A stretch of 21,301 bases of DNA from Candidatus Latescibacterota bacterium (GCA_022821935.1 JAJECR010000219.1:1-21301), one strand, 5' to 3'. Positions 1 to 6,882 are shown, counted from the first letter of the stretch. Numbers and translations are program-made. The notes: generated by a model not told the origin, from the letters alone.

Positions 1-576
1 GGTCACATCGCCTCCTGACGTGTGAACCCGGACCAGCGATTCCGTTACATTGCCGACGTTGATATCGCCGCCCAAAGTGCGGGCAGAAACGTCTCCCCGC
101 AGGTCCCCGATATCGATATCACCGCCCGAAGTCTTGAGGTCCAGGCTGTACGATTCCGGCACCCTGACCCTTATATCCACCGATAACCTGTCCGACCCGA
201 AACGGCTTTTCGGCAAGAAACGATGCATCAAGCGCAACAGGGTGTCCGTGATGTCGATTTGGATGTAGACGTCGTTCTCCCGTTGTGAAATATCCACGGC
301 AACGCCGTCGAAGGCCTCGCGGGCGCTGTCTTCGCTAATGCCAGACCGGCGTTTTTCTATCTCGACATCCACTTCATCGTTGGTCCAGCTTTCGACCCGG
401 ATCGAGCCGAAGTCGGCGTCTACGGCCAACGTGCCGGCTCCATCTACCGCAAGTATCTGGTGGGTTCGTTCTTTGAAGTTCAGTCCGTCCCGCATAAATG
501 TGGTCTCCTGTGCTTGGCATGCATATGCCGAGGCGATGAACAAACCGACCGTTGCGAAGGTCCATATCGATTTCAT
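1..576 (-). CDS. DUF4097-type secreted beta-solenoid protein A (C-terminus beyond window)
   Basis: The frame is open from ATG at 576 to the window edge, giving 192 residues with the C-terminus missing. AGGAG lies about six bases before the ATG. Residues 1-22 look like a signal peptide (MKSIW start, hydrophobic core) with likely cleavage CQA|QE, so the product should be exported. Residues about 45-145 match the N-terminal beta domain of its four neighbours (GTLAVDADFGSIRVESW, then RVRVPESYSLDLKT). From residue 149 the repeat domain starts with T-x-GG units. Residues 108-123 (DITDTLLRLMHRFLPK) match no neighbour in this reading direction, because their DNA is an inverted copy of part of the next gene. 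DUF4097 proteins are described as putative adhesins or envelope-stress-linked proteins; the molecular role here is unknown. It is probably the most distal visible gene of the array operon. Confidence 0.85.
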   Translation of the reverse strand, partial: MKSIWTFATVGLFIASAYACQAQETTFMRDGLNFKERTHQILAVDGAGTLAVDADFGSIRVESWTNDEVDVEIEKRRSGISEDSAREAFDGVAVDISQRENDVYIQIDITDTLLRLMHRFLPKSRFGSDRLSVDIRVRVPESYSLDLKTSGGDIDIGDLRGDVSARTLGGDINVGNVTESLVRVHTSGGDVT

Positions 577-590
577 CTTTTTCTCCTAAC

Positions 591-612
591 TTCCAGTATC
601 ATTCCAGTATCA
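591..612. repeat. Perfect tandem 11-bp duplication
   Basis: TTCCAGTATCA occurs twice back to back in the 68-bp gap between genes A and B, 15 bases upstream of the gene A start codon. It could be a slippage product or a small regulatory repeat. Nothing in the sequence decides between these. Confidence 0.6.
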
Positions 613-641
613 ATTGATTCAAGGGCCATTTAGCGCTCGCG

Positions 642-1433
642 CTACGTGGAACCGATGCTGACCTTTCCACCCAGGGTCCAGGCCGAAACTTCACCCACCG
701 CGCTGTCTACATTGATGTTGCCGCCCATCGTCCTGGCCTGCACGTCGCCTTCGGCGTGTCCGACACGGATGCTTCCGCCCAGGGTCTTGGCCTGTACGTC
801 GCCCTTCACGTCGCCTATTTCGATGTTGCCGCCCATCGTCCTGGCCTCTACATCGCCTTCGGTGTGTCCGACACGGACGCTTCCGCCCAGGGTCCTGGCG
901 GTCACGCCACCCTTCGTGTTTCCTACCGTGACATTGCCGCCCGCGGTCTCAGCCAGGACTTCGCCGGCCAGATCCTCGATATCAATGTTCCCGCCCTTGG
1001 TATCGATTTTAAGATTAAATGCTTCAGGAACCCGCACTTTCATCATCACGGACACCCTGTTGCGTTTGATCCATCGTTTCTTGTCGACCCGGATGCTTAC
1101 GCCGCCGTTCCGCCCTTCGATTTTCACGTCCACGTCTTCGAAGGCGCTGCGGGCCTGTTCTTCCGTGCCCTCTTTCAGACGCTTTTCCACGAGCACCTTC
1201 ACGGTGTTGCTCGTAGAGGTCTCGATTCGAACGGATCCGAGGTCGGCATCAATGCTCAATTTGCCGCCCTGATTCACGGTAAACGTTTTTTCAATCGTTT
1301 CCGTGTATCCCGGTCCGCCTGGTCCGCCCTGACCGCCCTGTCCAGCCCGAATAATCCCGGTTGACTGCGCGCCGGAAACAAGAACCGTAAAAATACACGC
1401 ACACGCGATCGCTGTTACCCATATCGACTTCAT
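642..1433 (-). CDS. DUF4097-type secreted beta-solenoid protein B
   Basis: The product is 263 residues. I chose ATG 1433 (MKSIW, matching gene A) because GGAG lies nine bases upstream and a signal peptide follows directly; the in-frame ATG at 1469 has no Shine-Dalgarno and would bury the signal. Likely cleavage is SGA|QS near residue 22. A short Gly/Pro-rich stretch (residues 31-42, GQGGQGGPGGPG) follows, unique in the array. Residues 44-145 are the shared N-terminal beta domain, containing KKRWIKRNRVSVMM (118-131) and KVRVPE. Residues 147-263 are six 18-residue repeats plus half a repeat, of the form GG-N/S-[IV]-x-[IV]-G-x-x-x-G-[DG]-V-x-A-[RK]-T-[LM]. The protein ends inside the repeat domain with no C-terminal cap. 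It is probably extracytoplasmic; function unknown. Confidence 0.88.
   Translation of the reverse strand: MKSIWVTAIACACIFTVLVSGAQSTGIIRAGQGGQGGPGGPGYTETIEKTFTVNQGGKLSIDADLGSVRIETSTSNTVKVLVEKRLKEGTEEQARSAFEDVDVKIEGRNGGVSIRVDKKRWIKRNRVSVMMKVRVPEAFNLKIDTKGGNIDIEDLAGEVLAETAGGNVTVGNTKGGVTARTLGGSVRVGHTEGDVEARTMGGNIEIGDVKGDVQAKTLGGSIRVGHAEGDVQARTMGGNINVDSAVGEVSAWTLGGKVSIGST
645..995 (-). repeat. 54-bp (18-aa) solenoid repeats of gene B with a 108-bp dimeric register
   Basis: The DNA encodes six consecutive 18-residue units and a partial seventh. Units alternate between GGSVRVGHTEGDVEARTM-like and GGNIEIGDVKGDVQAKTL-like forms. The stretch from 714 is therefore nearly repeated from 822, exactly 108 bp away, with about six mismatches over the first 78 bp. 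This points to recent duplication of a two-unit block. Confidence 0.85.
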
Positions 1434-1532
1434 GCTGTTTGAACTCCCACGGTTGTGTAGCGAAGACATCTGCCGGTTGTGTTACTGAGACTTCGGCGGG
1501 GACTGAAAGGTTGCGTCTTCGCTCGACTGCGC

Positions 1533-2834
1533 TCAGCGGTTCCTTTCCTTGATGTAGATATTCCCGCTGTGCGTTTGGAGACGGATTCGATTCCCACCGC
1601 CGTTGATGTCGCCGCTGGCTTCGCTTTGTCTGTAAAAAAACACGCCCCACTCGCTCTGGTTCAGTCCGAAGTCAGAATACACGCGGCCGACTTCGTCCCG
1701 CCACAAGCGGCTTAACAGGAGTCCACCCGATGATCCCTCCGCCTCGATCGAGGCCGCCAGGTCTTCGGGAAGATAGATAGTGACGTCTCCCTCGGTGGTT
1801 TCTAGCAGAAATCGGGTATCCGGATCCTGATCTATGTTTTGCGGACCTGGGCCTGCCCGATCTGTATCCGAGTTTGTACGGGCGACGTCCAACGAAATGC
1901 TGCCGCGAACGGCCTGTGCCTTTACGTAGCCCTTCGTGCCGTAGAGATCGATATCTCCTTTGAGCGTGCTCGCGTCCACGTCTCCCTCAGTGGCTCTTGT
2001 CTCGATACGGCCGTCTACGGATTTGGCAGTCACCGCGCCTTGCGTACTGTGGATTTCGACGTCGCCGTCAGTAGTTCTGGCGATGACGTCGCCTGTTACG
2101 TGCCTGATATCGACGCTGCCGTCCACAGCGTTCGCGATCACACTCCCTCGCGTGTTATGGATTTCGATGTCGCCGTCGGTCGTACTCGCTTTGACGTGTC
2201 CTTTTGTGGAATCGACTTCAATGTCGCCGTCCACGGTGCGGGCCGTGATGGAGCCCGTCAAGTCTGCGATCTCGATGTTGCCGTCGGTTGTGCCGGCGTT
2301 GACCTGACTGTCCGCGGAACCGATTTCGATACCGCCATCCACGGCGCGGGCCGTCACCGGGCCTTTCGTGTTTTTAATTACGATACTTCCGTCTACGGTC
2401 GAGAGATCCAGTGCGTAGGGTTCGGGTACGCGTACCGTCACTTTCACGGATACACGGTTGCGTAGGTTGCGTAGGAAGATCGACTTTTTCTTGTCAATTA
2501 CCCGGACATGCACATCGTTATCCTGCCGCGAGAGGACCACATCCACTTCGTCAAAGGCGCTGCGAGCCCGTTGTTCACGTCGTGCGTTCATCCGCTTTTC
2601 TATATGAATCTTCACCTCATCGTTCGTCCAGCTGTCCACTTGGACCGATCCGATCTCGGCCTTCAGCGTCAGGGATCCTTCCGAATCGACAGTGTAGCGC
2701 TGCTCAATGCTTTCCACGAACCCGTCTTCATCGCGCATGAAGGCTGTTTCCTGCGCATTGCATGGCGCGAGCACCGCAATGAACGGGGCGACACATGCAC
2801 AAAAGACGGCCGCGAACCGTATGGATTTCCTCAT
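1533..2834 (-). CDS. DUF4097-type secreted beta-solenoid protein C, with C-terminal cap
   Basis: At 433 residues this is the longest member of the array. A signal peptide (residues 1-27, cleavage CNA|QE) is followed by QETAFMRD, very like gene A. The N-terminal beta domain spans about 45-145 and contains SWTNDEVKIHIEKR and RNRVSVKVTVRVPE. Residues 147-316 hold nine 18-residue repeats plus a partial one, marked by V/T-DG instead of the GG of its neighbours. After a linker rich in Asp, Pro and Gly (319-340), residues 341-433 form a region the visible paralogues lack, including TTEGDVTIYLP, aromatic residues and a final HSGNIYIKE strand. That is the usual ending of full-length DUF4097 proteins. 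AAGGCGG lies a few bases before the ATG. Gaps to its neighbours are 99 and 67 bp, consistent with one transcript. Confidence 0.88.
   Translation of the reverse strand: MRKSIRFAAVFCACVAPFIAVLAPCNAQETAFMRDEDGFVESIEQRYTVDSEGSLTLKAEIGSVQVDSWTNDEVKIHIEKRMNARREQRARSAFDEVDVVLSRQDNDVHVRVIDKKKSIFLRNLRNRVSVKVTVRVPEPYALDLSTVDGSIVIKNTKGPVTARAVDGGIEIGSADSQVNAGTTDGNIEIADLTGSITARTVDGDIEVDSTKGHVKASTTDGDIEIHNTRGSVIANAVDGSVDIRHVTGDVIARTTDGDVEIHSTQGAVTAKSVDGRIETRATEGDVDASTLKGDIDLYGTKGYVKAQAVRGSISLDVARTNSDTDRAGPGPQNIDQDPDTRFLLETTEGDVTIYLPEDLAASIEAEGSSGGLLLSRLWRDEVGRVYSDFGLNQSEWGVFFYRQSEASGDINGGGNRIRLQTHSGNIYIKERNR
1887..2396 (-). repeat. 18-aa solenoid repeats of gene C (x-DG signature)
   Basis: About nine and a half units of 54 bp encode residues 147-316. 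Units alternate roughly between VDG- and TDG- starts, for example VDGDIEVDSTKGHVKAST then TDGDIEIHNTRGSVIANA, so the effective period is 36 residues over much of the tract. Confidence 0.8.
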
Positions 2835-2901
2835 CGATTCCGCCTTTATACCACCGGACCAGGTTCAACGTGAAAAATCGCACTGGCCGCGACGCGCGGC
2901 T

Positions 2902-3777
2902 CTACTGGACGCCGACCGTAACGCGTCCACCCACCGCATTGGTGTTCACCGTACCCTGCACGTCATCGATCTCGATGTTTCCGCCGACCGTCTTCGCGTC
3001 GACATTGCCGAGGATAGGTCCGGTTTCTAAATTCCCGCCGGTCGTCTTCGCGGTAACGTTGCCCTGGACTCTTCCGATCCCGATATTGCCACCTGTCGTT
3101 TTCGTGTCGACATTTCCACCGGTATCACCGATCTCAATGTTGCCACCCGTCGATCTGGCCGTCACGCCACCCTCCGCGCGATCGACCGTGATGTTGCCGC
3201 CGGTCGTCGACAACGCGGTCTCCCTGCCGCCGCCGCGTACCTGGATATCCCCGCCGGCGGTGCTGGCTTTGACGTCGCCTTCCGTGATGGTGCCGATGTC
3301 TATATCCCCGCCGGCAGTCCCGGCCTTTACATTGCCCTGCAAATCGGCCACTTCGATGTCTCCGCCGGCGGTTTTCAGATCCAGGTTAAAGGATCCGGGC
3401 ACGCGCGCGGTCATTTTCGCCCTGACCCTGTTCCGTTTGAACCATCTAGGCTTGTTGACCTCGATCCGTACATCGTTCGCGTGTTGCGAAACGTCCACTT
3501 CCACGTCTTCAAGTTCCCGGCGGGCCTTTGCTTCCGAATAGCGCGCGATCCACTTCTCCACGAGCACGTCCACTTTGTTCTCGTCCCAGGTATCGATGCG
3601 AATGTCGCCCAGGTCGGCATCGATCGTCAGCGTACCTCCTGGCTCGACGATGAACTGTTCTTCTATTCTCTCCATGTGTTCCCGGCCTTCCGCCATATAA
3701 GTAACCTCCTGCACGCAGCATATATTCGCGGCAACGACACACGCAAAAATCAATGTCAGCAAAACTGCCGGTTTCAT
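2902..3777 (-). CDS. DUF4097-type secreted beta-solenoid protein D
   Basis: The product is 291 residues. Residues 1-22 form a signal peptide ending CCV, followed by QEVTYMAEG. The shared N-terminal beta domain follows (GTLTIDADLGDIRIDTW, later KPRWFKRNRV and ARVPGSFNLDLKT). Residues 136-291 are 18-residue repeats with a T-[AT]-GG signature; one unit (TAGGDIDIGTITEGDVKAS) has 19 residues and another (TAGGDIQVRGGGRETALS) is irregular. The protein stops in the repeat domain with AVGGRVTVGVQ and lacks the cap seen in gene C. AGGGGAG precedes the start closely, and the ATG overlaps the stop of gene E in an ATGA arrangement, so the two are probably translationally coupled. Function unknown. Confidence 0.88.
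   Translation of the reverse strand: MKPAVLLTLIFACVVAANICCVQEVTYMAEGREHMERIEEQFIVEPGGTLTIDADLGDIRIDTWDENKVDVLVEKWIARYSEAKARRELEDVEVDVSQHANDVRIEVNKPRWFKRNRVRAKMTARVPGSFNLDLKTAGGDIEVADLQGNVKAGTAGGDIDIGTITEGDVKASTAGGDIQVRGGGRETALSTTGGNITVDRAEGGVTARSTGGNIEIGDTGGNVDTKTTGGNIGIGRVQGNVTAKTTGGNLETGPILGNVDAKTVGGNIEIDDVQGTVNTNAVGGRVTVGVQ
2905..3372 (-). repeat. 18-aa solenoid repeats of gene D (T-x-GG signature)
   Basis: Eight units plus a partial ninth encode residues 136-291. They have the form T-[TAV]-GG-[ND]-I-x-[IV]-x-x-x-x-G-[ND]-V-x-A-K. Unlike genes B, C and E there is no clear alternation between two unit types. Confidence 0.8.
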
Positions 3778-4754
3778 TGTTCTCCCCTGACTTTTCCGCT
3801 GAGCGTCGTGGATTTCAAATATCCTTGCACAGAACCGGTTTGGATATCTCCGGAGTTTGAACGTATCGTCGCATCGCCATCCACGGGGCCGATTTCGATG
3901 TTACCAGACAGGGATCCGGCATGCAGATCCCCCCGTACGATATCCGTTTCTATTCTGCCGGAGTTCGAATAGACCTTCACATCACCATCCACTGGACCGA
4001 TCTTGATGCGCCCAGTTAAGGACTTGGCGTGAAGGTACCCGTCTATGTTACGTGTTTCTATACTGCCAGAGTTCGAACGGATCATCACATCACCTGCCAC
4101 GGGGCCGATATCGACGTTACCGGTCAGAGTAGTAGTGTGTACATCGCCTACTACGCTACTCGTCACGACTCTTCCACCGTTCGATTTTATGCTCAAGTCA
4201 CCTTCGGTGGGACCGGTCGAAATGTCCCCGGTAAGGGTCTTGGCCGTCACGCTTCCTACGATTTCCCCAGTCTGGATATCATCGATGACCGTACTGAGGT
4301 CCAGGTTGAATTCCAAGGGAACCATAACATTGATTTCGACATAGACCCGTTCCGGCCAGTCGTCCTGCCAGAACTTTTTCGTGTACGTGGGGGACCTGAT
4401 CTGATCGACTTCGATTCGTACCCCGTTATACGTCTGTTTGATTACGACTTCGATATTACTGAAGGCTTTTCGAACCTGGTCAGCATCGGTTGCCCGAAAT
4501 CGCTTTCTCACCAGGACATCTACTTCATCATTGATCGAGCTTCTGATGCGAATTGTCCCCAATTCGGCATCGACCGTCAATGTACCACCAGGGTTCACCT
4601 CGAATCTTTGCCGATCATCTTCGATATAGTCCCTCCCGTCGCGTTCAAAGGTATAGTCCCGCTCATCGTGCTCAAATCCGATCTCCTGGGTGCTACACGC
4701 GCTTGATATCCAGACATATGTGAATAAGACCGCGACGAAACCAGTCCGGCTCAT
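3774..4754 (-). CDS. DUF4097-type secreted beta-solenoid protein E, first gene of the array
   Basis: The product is 326 residues from ATG 4754, which has GGAGGAGG immediately upstream; a TTG four codons earlier lies inside that ribosome-binding site and is rejected. The signal peptide ends around residues 20-22 (SSACST) before QE. Residues about 27-50 are an acidic insert rich in Asp, Glu and Arg that the other members lack. The N-terminal beta domain follows, with a long variable loop (118-135, containing KKFWQDDW). Residues 155-326 are 18-residue repeats alternating between [TS]-L-[TS]-G and S-N-[SG]-G units. There is no C-terminal cap. The stop overlaps the gene D start by 4 bp. Base composition here and just upstream looks less GC-rich than in the rest of the window, judged by eye. 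Confidence 0.87.
   Translation of the reverse strand: MSRTGFVAVLFTYVWISSACSTQEIGFEHDERDYTFERDGRDYIEDDRQRFEVNPGGTLTVDAELGTIRIRSSINDEVDVLVRKRFRATDADQVRKAFSNIEVVIKQTYNGVRIEVDQIRSPTYTKKFWQDDWPERVYVEINVMVPLEFNLDLSTVIDDIQTGEIVGSVTAKTLTGDISTGPTEGDLSIKSNGGRVVTSSVVGDVHTTTLTGNVDIGPVAGDVMIRSNSGSIETRNIDGYLHAKSLTGRIKIGPVDGDVKVYSNSGRIETDIVRGDLHAGSLSGNIEIGPVDGDATIRSNSGDIQTGSVQGYLKSTTLSGKVRGEQ
3777..4292 (-). repeat. 36-aa dimeric solenoid repeats of gene E
   Basis: About nine and a half 18-residue units encode residues 155-326 and alternate strictly in the second half. An example is SLTGRIKIGPVDGDVKVY followed by SNSGRIETDIVRGDLHAG. The repeating block is thus 108 bp, and GP-x-x-GD appears only in alternate units. 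Confidence 0.8.
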
Positions 4755-4799
4755 AACCTCCTCCAATCAGAATTGCAGAATTGGATTTGCAGCATTGGA

Positions 4800-4827
4800 A
4801 ATGTATTGTGCGATTCTTAAATGTTAG
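4800..4827 (-). promoter_or_regulatory. Weak candidate promoter for the DUF4097 array
   Basis: On the minus strand CTAACA (4827-4822) and TACATT (4805-4800) are separated by 16 bp, each matching the sigma-70 consensus at four of six positions. Transcription would start about 40 bases before the gene E start codon. An alternative sigma factor could equally serve this operon. Confidence 0.25.
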
Positions 4828-4851
4828 ACTAATGAGACGGGGTAAATGTTT

Positions 4852-4863
4852 CGTGGTACCACG
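4852..4863. promoter_or_regulatory. 12-bp perfect palindrome, possible operator
   Basis: CGTGGTACCACG is a perfect inverted repeat with no spacer, about 100 bp upstream of the array start in a relatively AT-rich intergenic stretch. Its place just upstream of the weak promoter candidate would suit a dimeric regulator. No regulator gene is adjacent in this window. The rest of 4755-5024 shows no gene and no terminator with a T-run. Confidence 0.3.
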
Positions 4864-5024
4864 GGATGTGAATCCAGGATATTTGATTCTTCCGGCAGGC
4901 ACAACCGACCAAGGCAAATCTGATTCAGGTCAACACTGTTCAGAAGATGCAGCGCGGCCAGATGCAATGCGGCCTTGCACGAGCCTTGAGAATCCGTTTA
5001 GAGGTTGCGAAGGTGGAAGGAGTC

Positions 5025-5819
5025 CTACTCCACCCAGTGAGATACGAGGGGCTTCAGCGCGCCGGGCAGGCCGTCGAAGACGTCCTTCGGAAGGGCGGGA
5101 ACCAGGTTTTCCGTCCCGCCGGTCTCGTCCACCAGGATCCTGCGGTCTTCCGACCCGGGCATCAGGACGTTCAGGTTCAGCCACCAGGGCGCGTAGCGTA
5201 CGACGACGGCCACGCGGGGGTCCTGCGAGGTGTTTGCGGCCGTCGAATGCCAGAGCCGGCTGTCCATGACGAGTACGCTCCCCGCCTCGCCGGTCACGTT
5301 CAGTTCGGTTGGATAGGGTTCTTCGGGCGGTACGCCGTTCCCTCCGGTGGGATTGTTTGACGCGCGATGGCTTTCCGGTACGATGAGGGTGCCCCCGTTT
5401 TCGCCGGTGAAGGATGAGAGCATCCAGATGGTGGTGAGGTGCATGACCGCGTCGGGGTACGGCGCGGGCACATGTCCCGCGTTCCGCTGGTTGAAGGGCC
5501 AGTCCGCGTGCCATCCACCGCGTTCGTTCCCAGGTTCGTTGATGGTGGCCGTGGTAAAGGAGATGCGGAAATGGTGCCCGAGCAGGGCGCCGGCCAGGTC
5601 GACGACCCGCTGGTCCGCGAGGTAGGGCGCCAGCGACTGGTCGTATTTGAGAAAACCGCTCACGTGGCCGATGTTCGCCGGTGCGTCGGGATTCCGGTGC
5701 CGGTTCGTAGCGGCAATGACCTGGCCACTTATGTCGTCCAGCCTGTCCGCCGGGATGATGTTGTCCAGTACGCACCAGCCGTCGGTCTGCATGGCCTGTA
5801 TCTGTCGTTCCAGCGTCAT
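5025..5819 (-). CDS. Phytanoyl-CoA dioxygenase (PhyH) family Fe(II)/2-oxoglutarate oxygenase
   Basis: The product is 264 residues, typical for bacterial PhyH proteins. The iron-binding triad is visible: His104 and Asp106 in GWHADWPF and His191 in RLWHSTAANTS. Arg202, eleven residues after His191 in the canonical H-x4-N-x-S-x3-R spacing, should bind 2-oxoglutarate. The family hydroxylates small molecules in the cytoplasm using oxygen and 2-oxoglutarate; the substrate cannot be told from sequence. The gene lies 15 bp downstream of the epimerase gene and very probably shares its transcript. AGGGGG lies about 12 bases before the ATG, a long spacing, so coupling to the upstream gene is plausible. 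Confidence 0.9.
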   Translation of the reverse strand: MTLERQIQAMQTDGWCVLDNIIPADRLDDISGQVIAATNRHRNPDAPANIGHVSGFLKYDQSLAPYLADQRVVDLAGALLGHHFRISFTTATINEPGNERGGWHADWPFNQRNAGHVPAPYPDAVMHLTTIWMLSSFTGENGGTLIVPESHRASNNPTGGNGVPPEEPYPTELNVTGEAGSVLVMDSRLWHSTAANTSQDPRVAVVVRYAPWWLNLNVLMPGSEDRRILVDETGGTENLVPALPKDVFDGLPGALKPLVSHWVE

Positions 5820-5834
5820 GGCAGATATATCCCC

Positions 5835-6806
5835 CTACAGGTCATCCGTGCTCAGCGTGCCGGCTTCCTGATGCCGGCGAAAAACGTCCCAGGTCTCCCT
5901 GATCCCGTCGTCCAGCGGCGTGTAGGGGATCTCGCCCACGTCTTCCTGGATGGCGCGGTCGTCGAGGTCCGGCGCGATGGGCAAGTTCATGTCCAGGTGG
6001 GAGATGAGCCCCTCCGAACCCGGCACGACGCGCTCGATGGACGCGATGACCTCGTCGATGGTCACGACGTCACCCCGGATGCTGTAGGCCCCGGAACCGG
6101 TGGTTTCCGCCTCGGCGCAGCGGATAAACGTACGGGCGGTGTCGTTCACGTACTGCATGTTGTTCCGCCCGCCGTACCCGATCACGTACGGCCGGTTCAA
6201 CAGAGCGGCCTTGACCGCCTTGGTGGGATCGGAAGTCAACCCGAAGTCCCGGCCCGGTCCGTACACGGTCCATGGACGCAGGCCTATGCTGGATATGCCG
6301 TGATCGAGGAAGTACACCCGCGCGTTTGCCTCGTTGCACTGCTTGAACACGCCGTAGTGGGTGACCGGCCTCAGCACCGCGTCGTTGTCCACGGGACCCG
6401 AATCGTAGTCGTCCTCCATGCCGTAGACGGCCGCGGAACTCGCGTAGACGATGCGCTGTACGATATCCTCGTGGGTCTTTGCCGCTTCGAATACGTTCAG
6501 GGTGCCGATCACGTTTACGGTGGCGCCCTTTATGGGGTCGGCCCTGCACACGGGCACCTGCAGACCCGCCAGGTGGATGATGCGGGACGCCCCCGTTTCT
6601 CCGACCGCCCTGGTGAAGCGGGGGCCGTCGGCGATGTCGCCCTCGATGAACCGGACCCGGGCGATCTGCTCCTCGTCCATGATCAACGCCATGCGGGCAG
6701 TGTGTTCCATCTGATCGTAGATCGCGACATCGTGTCCGCCGTCGATCAGGTTCTTAACGATCCACGAACCGATACAGCCATATCCGCCGGTGAGCAGATA
6801 CTGCAT
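5835..6806 (-). CDS. NAD-dependent epimerase/dehydratase (extended SDR)
   Basis: The product is 323 residues from ATG 6806. Glycine motif TGGYGCIG (residues 6-13) begins the Rossmann fold, GDIAD (57-61) fits the cofactor-binding acidic stretch, YASS (121-124) supplies the catalytic Ser/Thr region and Tyr151-x3-Lys155 (HYGVFK) is the catalytic pair. RPWTVYGPGRD is typical of nucleotide-sugar epimerases and dehydratases, but the substrate is undetermined. An in-frame ATG at 6869 is rejected because it lies upstream of the predicted transcription start, and the Rossmann strand begins directly after residue 1. GAGGA precedes the chosen ATG by nine bases. It is the first gene of a two-gene operon with the PhyH oxygenase, which may act on the same compound. 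Confidence 0.9.
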   Translation of the reverse strand: MQYLLTGGYGCIGSWIVKNLIDGGHDVAIYDQMEHTARMALIMDEEQIARVRFIEGDIADGPRFTRAVGETGASRIIHLAGLQVPVCRADPIKGATVNVIGTLNVFEAAKTHEDIVQRIVYASSAAVYGMEDDYDSGPVDNDAVLRPVTHYGVFKQCNEANARVYFLDHGISSIGLRPWTVYGPGRDFGLTSDPTKAVKAALLNRPYVIGYGGRNNMQYVNDTARTFIRCAEAETTGSGAYSIRGDVVTIDEVIASIERVVPGSEGLISHLDMNLPIAPDLDDRAIQEDVGEIPYTPLDDGIRETWDVFRRHQEAGTLSTDDL

Positions 6807-6853
6807 GAAAACTGTCCTCTGAACGGGAAAACATGGGCTGAAAAACCTCGTCC

Positions 6854-6882
6854 ATTGTACGGAGCGCAAGGGCCGGTGTCAA
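6854..6882 (-). promoter_or_regulatory. Strong sigma-70 promoter for the epimerase-PhyH operon
   Basis: On the minus strand a perfect TTGACA (6882-6877) is followed after exactly 17 bp by TACAAT (6859-6854, five of six). The predicted start near 6847 leaves a leader of about 40 bases to ATG 6806. This is the best promoter match found in the window. Confidence 0.75.

Noticed and set aside
714..901. CRISPR-like periodic repeats
   Set aside because: The spacing is exact, the repeats are coding, there are no variable spacers, and the period matches an 18-residue protein repeat.
210..1087. The 44-bp inverted repeats as a functional invertible promoter or phase switch
   Set aside because: Flipping 254-1043 would join coding segments in opposite senses and break both genes, no recombinase gene is adjacent, and the repeats lie inside coding sequence. 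I keep the inverted copy as a finding but not as a switch.
646..2465. Several long plus-strand frames through the solenoid genes
   Set aside because: They arise because the 54-bp repeats keep other frames open. Signal peptides, ribosome-binding sites and conserved domains are all on the minus strand.
4955..4985. Inverted motifs around GGCC and TGCAA as a terminator after the PhyH gene
   Set aside because: The stem is about five base pairs with no T-run after it on the minus strand.
6807..6869. N-terminal extension of the epimerase from ATG 6869
   Set aside because: The upstream ATG precedes the predicted transcription start, and the Rossmann fold begins directly at the downstream ATG.
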